Assembly: GCA_025363815.1 (NCBI GenBank)
Contig: JANYLB010000054.1
Coordinates: 82,132-146,131 of the forward strand
DNA from: Actinomycetes bacterium
Lineage (GTDB): Bacteria > Actinomycetota > Acidimicrobiia > IMCC26256 > JANYLB01
Direction: 5' to 3'
DNA length: 64,000 nt
The position numbers were made by a program, and so were the translations under genes. The notes beneath the pieces are model-generated. The model did not search any database. It had not been told where the DNA came from and saw only the letters and a program-made list of their open reading frames with translations. Every line of letters begins with the position of its first letter. The stretch's first letter is position 1. Positions 41,382 to 50,841 of the stretch are shown one piece after another.

Positions 41382-43079
41382 TCAGACTTCCATTACGACG
41401 GGGATGACCGCAGGGCGGCGCTTGGTTTTGTCGTGGATGAAGCGACCGACCGCACGCCGAACATGGCGCCTCAGGGTGTCGAGGTCGGTGATGCCGTCGT
41501 CGGTGGATTCGCGCATCGACGCCACTACGGCAGCTTTCGCCTCGTCGAGCAGCGCCTCGGCCTCCGGCGCGTACACCCAGCCCCGTGTGACGATCTCCGG
41601 TCCGGTCACGATCTCGCCCGATTTGGCGTCGACGGTCACGATGACGACCACGACACCCTCCTCGGCGAGATTCTGGCGGTCTCTGAGAACGCCATGGCCC
41701 ACGTCGCCGACGATGCCGTCGACGTAGAGGTAACCGGCAGGGACGGCCTGGCGCTCGACCTCGAGCCGATCCTTGTAGAGCGTGATCCGGTCGCCGTCTT
41801 CGCACACGATCGCGTGATCGTCTTTGACGCCCGCCGTACGCGCGAGGCGGGCGTGGTTCACCAGATGGTGGTACTCGCCGTGCACGGGCACGAAGTAGTC
41901 GGGCTTCGTAAGGCTCAGGACGAACTTGAGCTCTTCCTGGGATGCATGGCCGGACACGTGCACCGGCGCGTCACCGCCGTGGATCACTTCGGCGCCGGAG
42001 CGCCACAGCGCATCGATGACGCGCGTCACATTCACTTCGTTGCCGGGAATTGCGTGCGCCGAGATCACCACGACATCGTCTTCGCTGATCTTCACGAACT
42101 TGTGCTCACGCGCGGCCATGAGCGCGAGCGCGCTGAGGGGCTCACCCTGGGATCCGGTGCAGATGATGCACACGTCACCCGGTGCCAACTTGGACACCTC
42201 AGAGATGTCGACGACGCTGGAGACGGGGACATCGAGCAGGCCCATCTCCCGGGCGAGCGTCACGTTGTTAACCATCGAGCGGCCGAGGAAGGCAATCTTG
42301 CGGCCTGCTCCGAGCGCTGCCTCGGCGACCTGGCGCACGCGATGTAGGTGAGACGCGAAGCTGGCGACGATCAGACGACGATCGGGATGGTCCCTGAACA
42401 CGGTGCGCATCGCGTCGCCCACCGTCGACTCCGACGGCGTGTAACCGGGGCGCTCGGCGTTGGTGGAGTCGGAGAGCAGCAGCCGGATTCCGCCATCGCG
42501 TCGGGCGATCTCACCGAAGAGAGCGAGGTCGGTGGTTCGGCCGTCAACCGGCGTGAGGTCGAGCTTGAAGTCGCCGGTGTGCACGATCGTGCCTACCGGT
42601 GTGTGGAACGCAATCGCGAAGGCATGCGGAACCGAGTGCGTTACCGGGATGAACTCACAGTCGAACGGCCCGATCTGGATCCGCTCTCCGTCTTCGACGG
42701 GGATCATCTCGGTTCGGCTCATCAGACCGGCTTCTTCGATGCGGTTCTTGGCGAGCCCCAGCGAGAGCTTCGAGCCGTAGATCGGCACCGAGAGATCGCG
42801 CAGGAGGAACGCGAGGCCCCCGGCATGATCTTCGTGCGCGTGGGTGAGGATGACACCCTCGACCCGGTCGGCGTTCTCACGAAGATAGGTGAAGTCGGGC
42901 AGGACCAGGTCGACGCCGGGCATGTCGACCTCGGGGAACATGATGCCGCAGTCGTCGACGAGGATCCGGCCCCCGACCTCGATGCACATGCAGTTGCGGC
43001 CGATCTCGCCAAGACCGCCGAGGAACACGATCCGGACCGCGTCGTCCCGAGAACCCTGTTTGCGCTTGCCTGCCGCCAT
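41382..43079 (-). CDS. rnj: Ribonuclease J
   Basis: A 565-residue metallo-beta-lactamase/beta-CASP nuclease. The zinc motif is 'ILTHAHEDHAGGLAFLL', followed by the beta-CASP segments 'LLLSDSTNAERPGYTPSE', 'SFASHLHRVRQVAEAAL' and 'CTGSQGEPLSALALMA', and the C-terminal 'VSGHASQEELKFVLSLTKPD'. It degrades and processes RNA, with PNPase encoded 4.7 kb away on the same strand. In related genomes it usually follows dapA; here the dapB-rnj interval contains other genes. Confidence 0.94.
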   Translation of the reverse strand: MAAGKRKQGSRDDAVRIVFLGGLGEIGRNCMCIEVGGRILVDDCGIMFPEVDMPGVDLVLPDFTYLRENADRVEGVILTHAHEDHAGGLAFLLRDLSVPIYGSKLSLGLAKNRIEEAGLMSRTEMIPVEDGERIQIGPFDCEFIPVTHSVPHAFAIAFHTPVGTIVHTGDFKLDLTPVDGRTTDLALFGEIARRDGGIRLLLSDSTNAERPGYTPSESTVGDAMRTVFRDHPDRRLIVASFASHLHRVRQVAEAALGAGRKIAFLGRSMVNNVTLAREMGLLDVPVSSVVDISEVSKLAPGDVCIICTGSQGEPLSALALMAAREHKFVKISEDDVVVISAHAIPGNEVNVTRVIDALWRSGAEVIHGGDAPVHVSGHASQEELKFVLSLTKPDYFVPVHGEYHHLVNHARLARTAGVKDDHAIVCEDGDRITLYKDRLEVERQAVPAGYLYVDGIVGDVGHGVLRDRQNLAEEGVVVVIVTVDAKSGEIVTGPEIVTRGWVYAPEAEALLDEAKAAVVASMRESTDDGITDLDTLRRHVRRAVGRFIHDKTKRRPAVIPVVMEV

Positions 43080-43147
43080 CTTTCGGAGGCTACTCGCGGC
43101 GTCGCGGTCGCCTCTATAGGACCCCGACGCCGCCTCGGCACCACCCG

Positions 43148-44275
43148 CTACGCAATCGCGGCGTCGCGGTCCTTCGATACCTCGTCGAGCATGGCGTACT
43201 CCTCGCCGGTGTCGATCCAGTCCTCGAACTGGATCACGCCCAGCTCGGTGAACTTCTGGCGCAGCCAGCCGTCACCGGCATCCAGGAGACCGAGCTTCTT
43301 GCAGTTCGGCACGATCTTCGAGAACAGCATCGACTGGAACATCACGCGACCCTCGTCTTGGATCACGAGACTCATCGCCTCCTTGACGTCGACACCCATC
43401 TTCTCCCACACCTCTTGCTGGAGAAAGCGGTCACGCATGCGCACGGCGGCCTCGAAGGCGAACTCTTGGCGCTCTCGGATCTCCGCCGAGTTGAGCTCGG
43501 TGTAGAACTCCTTGAGCGACAGCACCCCGAAGGCGACGTGGCGGGCTTCGTCGCTCATGACGTAGCGCAGCAGCTTCTTGAGCAGAGGCTCGGTCGTCAG
43601 CTGGTGGATGAACCCGAACGCGGCAAGGGCCAGGCCCTCGACCATGATTTGCATGCCGAGGTACGTCATGTCCCAGCGGGTGTCCAAAATGATGTCGTCG
43701 AGCAGCATCTTCAGGTGCGCGTTGATCGGGTAGTGACCCGACATCTTCTCATCGAGATAGCGGGCGAACACCTCGACGTGGCGCGCTTCGTCCATCACCT
43801 GGGTCGCTGCGTAGTACTTGGCGTCGATCCATGGAACGGTCTCGACGATCTGCGCAGTGCAGATCAGCGCGCCCTGCTCACCGTGGAGGAACTGAGAGAG
43901 CGTCCAGTTCTGCCCCTCGATCCCGAGCTGGATCCACTGGTCATCGGTCCAGGATTCGAACGGCGTGCCCTTCAGGTCAAGGCCGCCGGAGAAAGGCCCG
44001 TTGACGTTCGCCTGCGCGTTCGCGAGCACCAACTCGGCCTGGTCGACCGGCAGTGACCAGTCGAGGTCGGTCGACGCGTTCCACTGCGAGGTCTTGGCCT
44101 TTTCGTACAGCTTGATGAGGGGCTGACGCGACTGCTCGTAGTCCCAGGTGAACAGCGTGTCGGAGTTGGCCCTGATGATGTGTTGGACCTCGTCGACGTC
44201 ACTGTTGGTGATCGAAAGGATCGCCTCCAGGTCGTCGAGCTCCTCGCGTCCGATCATCTCTTGGTTCGATGCCAT
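43148..44275 (-). CDS. Ferritin-like diiron oxygenase-type protein
   Basis: A 375-residue four-helix-bundle protein with a complete candidate diiron site: Glu of 'FLHGEQGALI', Glu/His of 'QVMDEARHVEVF', Glu of 'MVEGLALAAFGF' and Glu/His of 'YVMSDEARHVAFG', i.e. four carboxylates and two histidines. It resembles diiron N-oxygenases and acyl desaturase-like enzymes more than storage ferritins. The ATG at 44275 has AGGGGG upstream. It follows two TetR genes on the same strand, 5 bp after the nearer one, so TetR control is likely. The substrate is unknown. Confidence 0.78.
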   Translation of the reverse strand: MASNQEMIGREELDDLEAILSITNSDVDEVQHIIRANSDTLFTWDYEQSRQPLIKLYEKAKTSQWNASTDLDWSLPVDQAELVLANAQANVNGPFSGGLDLKGTPFESWTDDQWIQLGIEGQNWTLSQFLHGEQGALICTAQIVETVPWIDAKYYAATQVMDEARHVEVFARYLDEKMSGHYPINAHLKMLLDDIILDTRWDMTYLGMQIMVEGLALAAFGFIHQLTTEPLLKKLLRYVMSDEARHVAFGVLSLKEFYTELNSAEIRERQEFAFEAAVRMRDRFLQQEVWEKMGVDVKEAMSLVIQDEGRVMFQSMLFSKIVPNCKKLGLLDAGDGWLRQKFTELGVIQFEDWIDTGEEYAMLDEVSKDRDAAIA

Positions 44276-44280
44276 TTGAA

Positions 44281-44883
44281 CTACCCCCTGCTGAGCTGCG
44301 ATAGAGAAAGCGGCGCGAGGCAAGGCACGACGAAGTCGTGTACCAGCTCCCGCACCTGCTGCGGATCGGTCATGGAGACAGGTGCGTCGTCGGCCCCCAC
44401 GTAGGCGAGGAAGACGCGCGTGCACCACTCGGCCGCGCGCTCGGCCCGTTCTGTAGGTACGAAGCGAGCGAAGGTCGGGGCCAGCGCCGCGGCTACATCC
44501 GCGAGGAAGCGGTCACCGCCCTCGAAGGTCACCGCGGGGAGCACCATCTCAGGCTCGTGGGCGAGCGCGAACTGCAGCGCCGCGTTATCGCTCAACAACC
44601 GGGCAGCGGTCGTGCCCATCGAGACGAGAGCATCTTCGATGGTCGGCGCGTCGACCGCGGCGGCGTCGACCGCGGCGATGATCCGCTCCCCTTCCCGAAT
44701 GACTGTCGCCTGGATGAGCTGCCGCTTGCCCGCGAAGTAGCGATAGACGGTCGCACGCGCGCAGCCGGCTTCGCCCGCCACGTCGTCGAGTGTCGTCTTG
44801 GCCACGCCGTAGCGGGCGAGGCAGACCAGCGTGGCGTCGACGATCCGATCGCGCTGGGGCCTGTCTTCGGGGATAAGAGCCAT
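44281..44883 (-). CDS. TetR family regulator A
   Basis: A 200-residue TetR regulator. The N-terminal HTH is 'RIVDATLVCLARYGVAKTTL', 'DDVAGEAGCARATVYRYFAG', and the rest is an alpha-helical ligand domain. The ATG at 44883 was preferred over TTG at 44895. It is 5 bp upstream of the diiron protein gene and similar in length and HTH to the TetR at 44966, suggesting duplication. It probably controls the diiron gene. Confidence 0.85.
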   Translation of the reverse strand: MALIPEDRPQRDRIVDATLVCLARYGVAKTTLDDVAGEAGCARATVYRYFAGKRQLIQATVIREGERIIAAVDAAAVDAPTIEDALVSMGTTAARLLSDNAALQFALAHEPEMVLPAVTFEGGDRFLADVAAALAPTFARFVPTERAERAAEWCTRVFLAYVGADDAPVSMTDPQQVRELVHDFVVPCLAPLSLSQLSRG

Positions 44884-44965
44884 CACCCGAGACAATAAGG
44901 CGATGACTGTCTCATAGTCAATGTGTCCCGCGTCACACCAGCGGAGCTCGTGCCGCGAACCGGTT

Positions 44966-45568
44966 CTATGAGGCGAGCGCTTCGGGGGTGAGGACCCCGA
45001 CCAGGAGGTCCTCGCGCACCAGGCGGCGCACGGCCGTGGGGTCGTCGATGTTCCAGCGGCCGGGAGATCCGATGAGGGAAAGCAACATGCGGGCGACGAA
45101 GTCGGCCGCGGCAGCCTGATCGAGACCAGGGCGAAGCCGGTCCGCGCGCCGCTCCCGTTCGAGGAAGGGAACGAGGTAGGCGGTGATGAAGCGGAGCGGT
45201 CGGTGCTGCTCGGTGGTCATGAGGGGAAGGAGGCGCTCGGGTTCGGTGACGAGGATCTTCTGGAGCACGGCATGCTCACTGACGGCGCGGTGAGCGAAGA
45301 CGAGGCCCGCTTCGACGAGGCTGGCGAAATCAGGTGCACCGGCAACGGCCTCGGCGAGCGCACCGAAGAACCGGCCCATCTCCCACGCGACGACCTCGTG
45401 GAGGAGCTCGTCTTTGCCGCCGGGGAATACCCGGTAGACGGTCGCCCGCGAGACACCCGATTCCTTGACTACGTCTTCGACCGTCGTCTTGGCCAGACCG
45501 AACTGTGCAACGCACCCGTAGGCGGCCTCGAGCAACCGCTCGCGGAGCGCGGGATCGGCGGGCGGCAC
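44966..45568 (-). CDS. TetR family regulator B
   Basis: A 200-residue TetR regulator with HTH 'RLLEAAYGCVAQFGLAKTTV', 'EDVVKESGVSRATVYRVFPG'. Its effector domain differs clearly from regulator A, although both are 200 residues and share the HTH core 'GxAKTTxxDV..xxG.xRATVYR'. The GTG at 45568 is a choice among several weak starts in a frame open to 45622. It lies between dapB and regulator A on the same strand. Confidence 0.83.
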   Translation of the reverse strand: MPPADPALRERLLEAAYGCVAQFGLAKTTVEDVVKESGVSRATVYRVFPGGKDELLHEVVAWEMGRFFGALAEAVAGAPDFASLVEAGLVFAHRAVSEHAVLQKILVTEPERLLPLMTTEQHRPLRFITAYLVPFLERERRADRLRPGLDQAAAADFVARMLLSLIGSPGRWNIDDPTAVRRLVREDLLVGVLTPEALAS

Positions 45569-45659
45569 GATCGTGTCTACGAGGAGGAACGGAGCCGGCG
45601 GACAACGACAACGCGACGCCAACCGGTGAACGATCGAGCCGCGACAGAGGGTCCGACCA

Positions 45660-46454
45660 TCAGAGAAGGTCGATCAGCGCGTCGAGGCCGACGGTCAGAC
45701 CGGGGCGGTCGACAACCGCCCGGATCGCGAGCAGCACCCCTGGCATGAACGAAGAGCGATCGGTCGTGTCGTGGCGGATCGTGAGCGTCTGTCCGGTCGT
45801 GCCCAGGATCACCTCCTGATTCGCGACGACGCCCCGTACGCGCACCGCGTGCACGCGAATGTCGGACGGCCCTGCTCCGCCCCGCGCACCGGCCAGCACC
45901 TCGTTCGTGGTCGGGTCGCGGGCCCAGTCAACGGACGCAGCGGCCATACGCTCGGCGGTCAGCATTGCGGTTCCCGACGGTGCGTCGGCCTTCTCGTCGT
46001 GGTGGTACTCGATCACCTCGGCGGAATCGAAGTGCGGCGCGGCCATCTCGGCGAACCGCATCATCAGCACCGCACCGATCGCGAAGTTCGGCGCGATGAC
46101 CGCATTCACCCGACCGGTCACGAACTCCTCGCGGAACCCGTCGAGGTCGGCCGCGGTGAAACCGGTGGTGCCCACGACCGCGTGGATCCTGTGGGCGGCG
46201 CAGTAGTGCAGATTCTCGCGTGCCGCCTCGATGACGGTGAAATCGACCGCTACCTCGACTCCGGCATTCTTCATCGCGTCGGGTTTGGCCGACACCTGGA
46301 GATCGGTTCCCCGCACACCGAGCTGATCGAGATCGATCCCGGCGCGCTCGGGATCGACCGCGGCAACGAGCTCCAGACCCGGATCATCGATCACGGCGCG
46401 GCAGACCGTCGAACCCATGCGCCCACCGGCACCGAACACCCCCACCCGGATCAC
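45660..46454 (-). CDS. dapB: 4-hydroxy-tetrahydrodipicolinate reductase
   Basis: A 264-residue reductase in lysine/DAP synthesis. The N-terminal nucleotide motif is 'VGVFGAGGRMGSTVCRAV', followed by 'AVDFTVIEAARENLHYC', 'VVGTTGFTAADL' and the substrate motif 'VIEYHHDEKADAPSGTAM' with the catalytic His-His and Lys. The GTG at 46454 gives the family start; the longer frame to 46661 is unsupported. It lies downstream of the M16 peptidase. dapA is not adjacent. Confidence 0.95.
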   Translation of the reverse strand: MIRVGVFGAGGRMGSTVCRAVIDDPGLELVAAVDPERAGIDLDQLGVRGTDLQVSAKPDAMKNAGVEVAVDFTVIEAARENLHYCAAHRIHAVVGTTGFTAADLDGFREEFVTGRVNAVIAPNFAIGAVLMMRFAEMAAPHFDSAEVIEYHHDEKADAPSGTAMLTAERMAAASVDWARDPTTNEVLAGARGGAGPSDIRVHAVRVRGVVANQEVILGTTGQTLTIRHDTTDRSSFMPGVLLAIRAVVDRPGLTVGLDALIDLL

Positions 46455-46500
46455 AGGGGCGATCCTACCGATCCCAGCCCCGAATTGAGCGGTTTCGGGT

Positions 46501-47760
46501 CTAGGCGAAGTCGGCGGCGTCGAAGGGACCGACGACGGTGAGCGTGCGGTCGGCGTCGACGAAGACCCGGTCGATGACCCGCGAGACGTCGGCGGGTGTG
46601 ACTGCGTTAACCGAGTCGACGAGCTCGTCGAGAGTCGGGATCTCGCCCAGGGTGAGCTCACTGCGCCCGAGCCGGTGCATTCGGCTCGACGAGCTCTCCA
46701 GCCCGAGAGCCATCGAACCCGTCAGGTGCCCCTTCGCGGCTTGCAGCTCGCGGTCCGTGACACCACCATCTTCGGCGAAACGGTCGAGCTCGGTGTTGAG
46801 CACGCCGAGGGTCTCGTCGACGCGCGCCGGTGTCGTGCCCGCGTACACGGCCATCGCACCGGTCTCTTCGTATGCGGACCGGTAGGCGTACACGGAGTAC
46901 GCGAGGCCCCGCTTCTCACGGACCTCCTGGAAGAGTCGTGACGACATACCGCCACCGAGCACCTGGTTCACAACGGTCAGCGCGAATCGATCCGGGTCGT
47001 CGCGCGAGAACGCCCGCAGGCCGATCGCGATGTGCGCCTGTTCGGTCGGCCGACGGAGCACCTCGAGGGTCCGGGCCGGAGCGAACGGATGGGCGGCTCG
47101 CGCCGGGCGGCCGCCGAGGGCACCGGGATTAGCCGCGAGGCCCTGCTCGACCAGCTCCACCACCCGTTCGTGCTCGAGGTTTCCTGCCGCGGCGACGACG
47201 ATGTTCGACGGGCGGTAGTGCTGCGAGTGGTAGTCGGCGACGGAGTCACGCGGCATCGCTTCGATCGATTCGATCGAGCCCAGCACAGAGCGACCGAGCG
47301 GGTGATCGGGGAAGACGGCCTCTGCCAAGAGATCGTGCAACAGCTCGTCGGGCGCGTCGTCGCGCATGTTGATCTCTTCGAGGATCACCTTGCGCTCGGC
47401 ATCCATCTCGTCGGGACGGAGTGAGGGCGCCCACACCACATCCGAGAGGATGTCGATCGCGAGCCCCAGCTGGTCGTCGGGGACCCGCACGTAGAACGCG
47501 GTGTACTCGTGACTCGTGAACGCGTTCATCTCGCCGCCGACCGATTCGACGGCCTCGGCAATGTCGAGCGCGGTGCGGGTCGGCGTGCCCTTGAAGAGCA
47601 GATGCTCCAGGAAGTGACTGGCTCCGGAGCGAGGATCATCCTCGTCACGCGCGCCGGTTCCCACCCAGAAGCCGACCGCGACCGATCTGAGCTGGGGAAG
47701 CGAGTCGGTTACGACCCGCAACCCCGAATCAAGCCGCGTCTTGAAAATGCCTGGATCCAT
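46501..47760 (-). CDS. M16 family zinc peptidase
   Basis: A 419-residue pitrilysin-type peptidase. The inverted zinc motif HxxEH is His49-Phe-Leu-Glu52-His53 ('SHFLEHLLFKGTPTR'), with the third ligand Glu in 'ERKVILEEINMRDD'. The C-terminal half repeats the fold and has the R/Y pair in 'VREKRGLAYSVYAY'. It follows pnp on the same strand, a conserved actinobacterial and Firmicute arrangement. The ATG at 47760 was chosen; the frame is open far upstream through the 3' end of pnp. Confidence 0.92.
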   Translation of the reverse strand: MDPGIFKTRLDSGLRVVTDSLPQLRSVAVGFWVGTGARDEDDPRSGASHFLEHLLFKGTPTRTALDIAEAVESVGGEMNAFTSHEYTAFYVRVPDDQLGLAIDILSDVVWAPSLRPDEMDAERKVILEEINMRDDAPDELLHDLLAEAVFPDHPLGRSVLGSIESIEAMPRDSVADYHSQHYRPSNIVVAAAGNLEHERVVELVEQGLAANPGALGGRPARAAHPFAPARTLEVLRRPTEQAHIAIGLRAFSRDDPDRFALTVVNQVLGGGMSSRLFQEVREKRGLAYSVYAYRSAYEETGAMAVYAGTTPARVDETLGVLNTELDRFAEDGGVTDRELQAAKGHLTGSMALGLESSSSRMHRLGRSELTLGEIPTLDELVDSVNAVTPADVSRVIDRVFVDADRTLTVVGPFDAADFA

Positions 47761-47797
47761 TGTCTTCACTCGACCGGACAAGGACCGGCCTGAAGGG

Positions 47798-50284
47798 TCA
47801 GCGACGACGACGACGACCCCCGCCGGCGCCACCGGCGCCACCACGGTCACCGCCACCTCGGTTCGCTTCGGCCGGGCCGAGATTGCCGAACTCCTCGGAA
47901 GCCTGACCGTCCCAGAACTCGTCGAACGATGCGCGATCACGATCGCCACCACTTGGGGCGCTCTCGCCACCGTTGGACGGGCGCTCGGGACGGTCCCCAC
48001 GATCGGGAGACGAGGAGCGTTCTCGACGCCGCGGGCCGTCATCGCTCGGGCCTGAACCACCCGAACCACCCGAACCACCGGAACCACCGTCTCCGTCCCA
48101 CTCGTCGCCTACGAGCGAGAGGGAGAGCTTGCCCTGGTTGTCGATGTCATCGACTCGAACCGTGACCTCATCGCCGAGGTTGAGCACGTCTTCCACCCGG
48201 TCAACGCGCTTGCCCCGGCCGAGCTTCGAGATGTGGACAAGACCATCGCGGCCAGGGAGGACGTTTACAAACGCGCCGAACTTGGTGACGTTCACGACCT
48301 TGCCGACATAGTCAACGCCGATCTCGGCGGTGGGAGGGTCGAGAATCAGCTCGATGCGTCGCTGAGCCTCTTCGACCTTCTCGCCGTCCTTCGAACCGAT
48401 GCTGACCGTCCCGACCACGCCGTCGTCGCTGACCGCGATGTCGGCGCCGGTTTCCTGCTGAATCAAGTTGATGACCTTGCCCTTGGGGCCGATCACCTCG
48501 CCAATTTTGTCAATCGGGATCTCGAAGCTGATGATCTTCGGCGCCGACGGTCGCACGTCGTCACGCGGCTTCGAGATGGTCGCGTTCATGACCTCGAGGA
48601 TCTTGAGGCGGGCATCCTTCGCCTGGGCAAGCGCTTCCTTGAGTACGTCGGCCGGGAGCCCGTCGATCTTCGTGTCGAGCTGCAAGGCAGTGACGAACTC
48701 AGAGGTGCCGGCGACCTTGAAGTCCATGTCGCCGAACGCGTCTTCGGCACCGAGGATGTCGGTGAGGGTCGTGTACTTGCCCTCTGCGTAGACCAGACCC
48801 ATCGCGATACCGGCGACCGGCGCCTTGATCGGCACCCCGGCGTCCATCAGCGAGAGCGTCGAGCCGCAAACCGATGCCATCGAGGTCGAGCCGTTCGACG
48901 CGAGCACATCGGAGACGATGCGCAGCGTGTAGGGCCATTCCTCCTTAGACGGGATCACCGGCAGGAGCGCCCGCTCGGCGAGCGCGCCGTGGCCAATCTC
49001 GCGACGCTTCGGCGAACCGACGCGACCGGTCTCACCGGTGGAGAACGGCGGGAAGTTGTAGTGGTGCATGTAGCGCTTGCGGTCGTCGAGGCCGAGGGTG
49101 TCGACGATCTGCTCCATGCGCGACATGCCGAGTGTGAGGACAGAGAGCACCTGCGTCTCGCCGCGCTGGAAGAGCCCGGAGCCGTGCACCGTGTTGAGAA
49201 GGCCGACCTCAGCCGAGAGCGGACGTAGATCGGTGAGCCCGCGACCGTCGATACGGACGCCGTCGGTGGCAATGCGCTTGCGCACGACCTGCTTCTGGAG
49301 CGAGCGGAACGCCTTCTTCACCTCACCGGCGCGACCGGCGAACTCGCCCGGCTCGGCTGGGGTACCCACGAGCGCGAGCGTCAGGCCCTGGAGGATCTCG
49401 TCGAGGCGATCGTTGCGCTCGGTCTTGTCGGAGACGAACATCGCCTCGGTCGTGTTCGGGGTGGCCTGAGCGGCCACGGCCTCGAACACCTCGGGCTGGT
49501 AGTCGACACGGGGCTCATAGGCCTTGGGTGTGATCGGGCCACGGGCAAGGATGACCGCGGCGACAAGCTCCTGCTGGAGGTCGATCGCGTTGCCGATCCA
49601 TCCCCTGGCTGCTTCGAGCCCGTCGGCGATGACCTCTTCGGTCACCTTCGGAGCGCCGGCCTCGTAGAGCTCCCAGCTCTTCTCGGTGCCGCCGGCCTCG
49701 ACCATCATCACCGCGATCTCGCCGGCGTCAGTGCGACGCCCGGCCACGACGAGCTGGAAGGTCGACTCCGCGCCTTCCTCATAGGTCGGGTGGGCGATCC
49801 ACTCACCGTCGTGGTGCGCCATGCGCACGGCGCCGATCGGACCGTTGAAGGGGATCCCCGAGATCATCAGCGCCGCCGAAGCACCGTTGATGGAGATCAC
49901 GTCGTGCGGGTTCACCTGATCGGATCCAAGGATGGTCGCGATCACCTGGACCTCGTTGCGGAACCCCTCGGGGAAGCTGGGGCGAAGCGGACGGTCAGTG
50001 AGGCGGCAGGTGAGGATCGCGGCTTCACCGGGGCGCCCCTCACGACGGAAGAACGAGCCGGGGATCTTTCCCGCGGCGTACATCCGCTCCTCGACGTCGA
50101 CCGTGAGAGGGAAGAAGTCGATGCCCTCGCGGGGATTGCTGGTGGCGACGGTCGAGAGCAGCTCGGTGTCACCGACCTGAAGCAACACCGCGCCGTCGGC
50201 AAGTTGGGCGAGCTTTCCTGCCTCGAGGGTCAGGATGAGGCCGGCCGCGTTGATCGGACCGGATACTCGAATGGCGTCAGTCAT
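47798..50284 (-). CDS. pnp: Polyribonucleotide nucleotidyltransferase (PNPase)
   Basis: An 828-residue 3'-5' phosphorolytic exoribonuclease. Two RNase PH domains ('AGKIPGSFFRREGRPGEAAI' and 'GSGLFQRGETQVLSVLTLG') are followed by KH ('IGEVIGPKGKVINLIQQETG') and S1 ('DYVGKVVNVTKFGAFVNVLP') domains. Beyond S1 is an unusual disordered tail of about 100 residues with GGS repeats, an RS/RD-rich stretch, 'FDEFWDGQ' and a Gly/Arg-rich end. The ATG at 50284 matches the family start. rpsO lies upstream with a hairpin in the gap. Confidence 0.95.
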   Translation of the reverse strand: MTDAIRVSGPINAAGLILTLEAGKLAQLADGAVLLQVGDTELLSTVATSNPREGIDFFPLTVDVEERMYAAGKIPGSFFRREGRPGEAAILTCRLTDRPLRPSFPEGFRNEVQVIATILGSDQVNPHDVISINGASAALMISGIPFNGPIGAVRMAHHDGEWIAHPTYEEGAESTFQLVVAGRRTDAGEIAVMMVEAGGTEKSWELYEAGAPKVTEEVIADGLEAARGWIGNAIDLQQELVAAVILARGPITPKAYEPRVDYQPEVFEAVAAQATPNTTEAMFVSDKTERNDRLDEILQGLTLALVGTPAEPGEFAGRAGEVKKAFRSLQKQVVRKRIATDGVRIDGRGLTDLRPLSAEVGLLNTVHGSGLFQRGETQVLSVLTLGMSRMEQIVDTLGLDDRKRYMHHYNFPPFSTGETGRVGSPKRREIGHGALAERALLPVIPSKEEWPYTLRIVSDVLASNGSTSMASVCGSTLSLMDAGVPIKAPVAGIAMGLVYAEGKYTTLTDILGAEDAFGDMDFKVAGTSEFVTALQLDTKIDGLPADVLKEALAQAKDARLKILEVMNATISKPRDDVRPSAPKIISFEIPIDKIGEVIGPKGKVINLIQQETGADIAVSDDGVVGTVSIGSKDGEKVEEAQRRIELILDPPTAEIGVDYVGKVVNVTKFGAFVNVLPGRDGLVHISKLGRGKRVDRVEDVLNLGDEVTVRVDDIDNQGKLSLSLVGDEWDGDGGSGGSGGSGGSGPSDDGPRRRERSSSPDRGDRPERPSNGGESAPSGGDRDRASFDEFWDGQASEEFGNLGPAEANRGGGDRGGAGGAGGGRRRRR

Positions 50285-50444
50285 AGGACTGCGCTCCTCT
50301 CGGCCCGTTGTGGGCATTGGGTGCGAGGGGCGGCGGTTCCCAGTTGTCACGGCCCACCGGCAACGTTTTCGGACCGTGTGGTCCGAGCCGGCTCGGGCGG
50401 TGGCGACTGACAACCCCCGTCACGCTCGCGTGGTTACGCGAAAC

Positions 50445-50467
50445 GAGGAGCGGCGAATCCGCTCCTC
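50445..50467 (-). terminator. rpsO-pnp intergenic hairpin
   Basis: On the minus strand GAGGAGCGG, a 5-nt loop and CCGCTCCTC form a perfect 9-bp stem followed by GTTT, 10 bp after the rpsO stop. It may partly terminate the rpsO transcript. It is also placed like the E. coli rpsO-pnp stem cut by RNase III for pnp autoregulation. Confidence 0.55.
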
Positions 50468-50477
50468 GAAAGGGGTG

Positions 50478-50735
50478 CTACCGGCGGAGACCGAGCTTCG
50501 CGATGAGCGCTCGATACCGCTCGACGTCGTTGCGTCGGAGGTAGTCGAGCAACCGACGCCGCCGGCCGACGAGCATGAGCAGACCTCGGCGCGAGTGATG
50601 GTCCTTCTTGTGGACCTTCAGGTGCTCCGTGAGGTGGTTGATGCGCTCGGTGAGGAGCGCCACCTGCACCTCCGGCGAACCGGTGTCGGTTTCGTGGAGG
50701 CGGTGCTCTGCGATCGTGGCAGTGGTGTCGGGCAT
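50478..50735 (-). CDS. rpsO: 30S ribosomal protein S15
   Basis: An 85-residue S15. '[20 protein letters not shown]', '[20 protein letters not shown]' and '[16 protein letters not shown]' are the family core that binds the 16S rRNA three-way junction. The ATG at 50735 gives a near-standard length (89 in E. coli). It is followed by pnp, the usual partner. Confidence 0.96.
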   Translation of the reverse strand: MPDTTATIAEHRLHETDTGSPEVQVALLTERINHLTEHLKVHKKDHHSRRGLLMLVGRRRRLLDYLRRNDVERYRALIAKLGLRR

Positions 50736-50841
50736 GCGCGAGGCGAGACCTTCGTCTACAGCGGGGTGCTCGTCGGACGTCCCGACAAGCGGACCATATG
50801 GTATCACGGACGATCCATAACAAGCCGACTCCCCCATCGGG

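Noticed and set aside
40764..42347. 527-codon plus-strand ORF opposite SDR and rnj
   Set aside because: Shadow across two real minus-strand genes; His/Arg/Asp-rich nonsense sequence.
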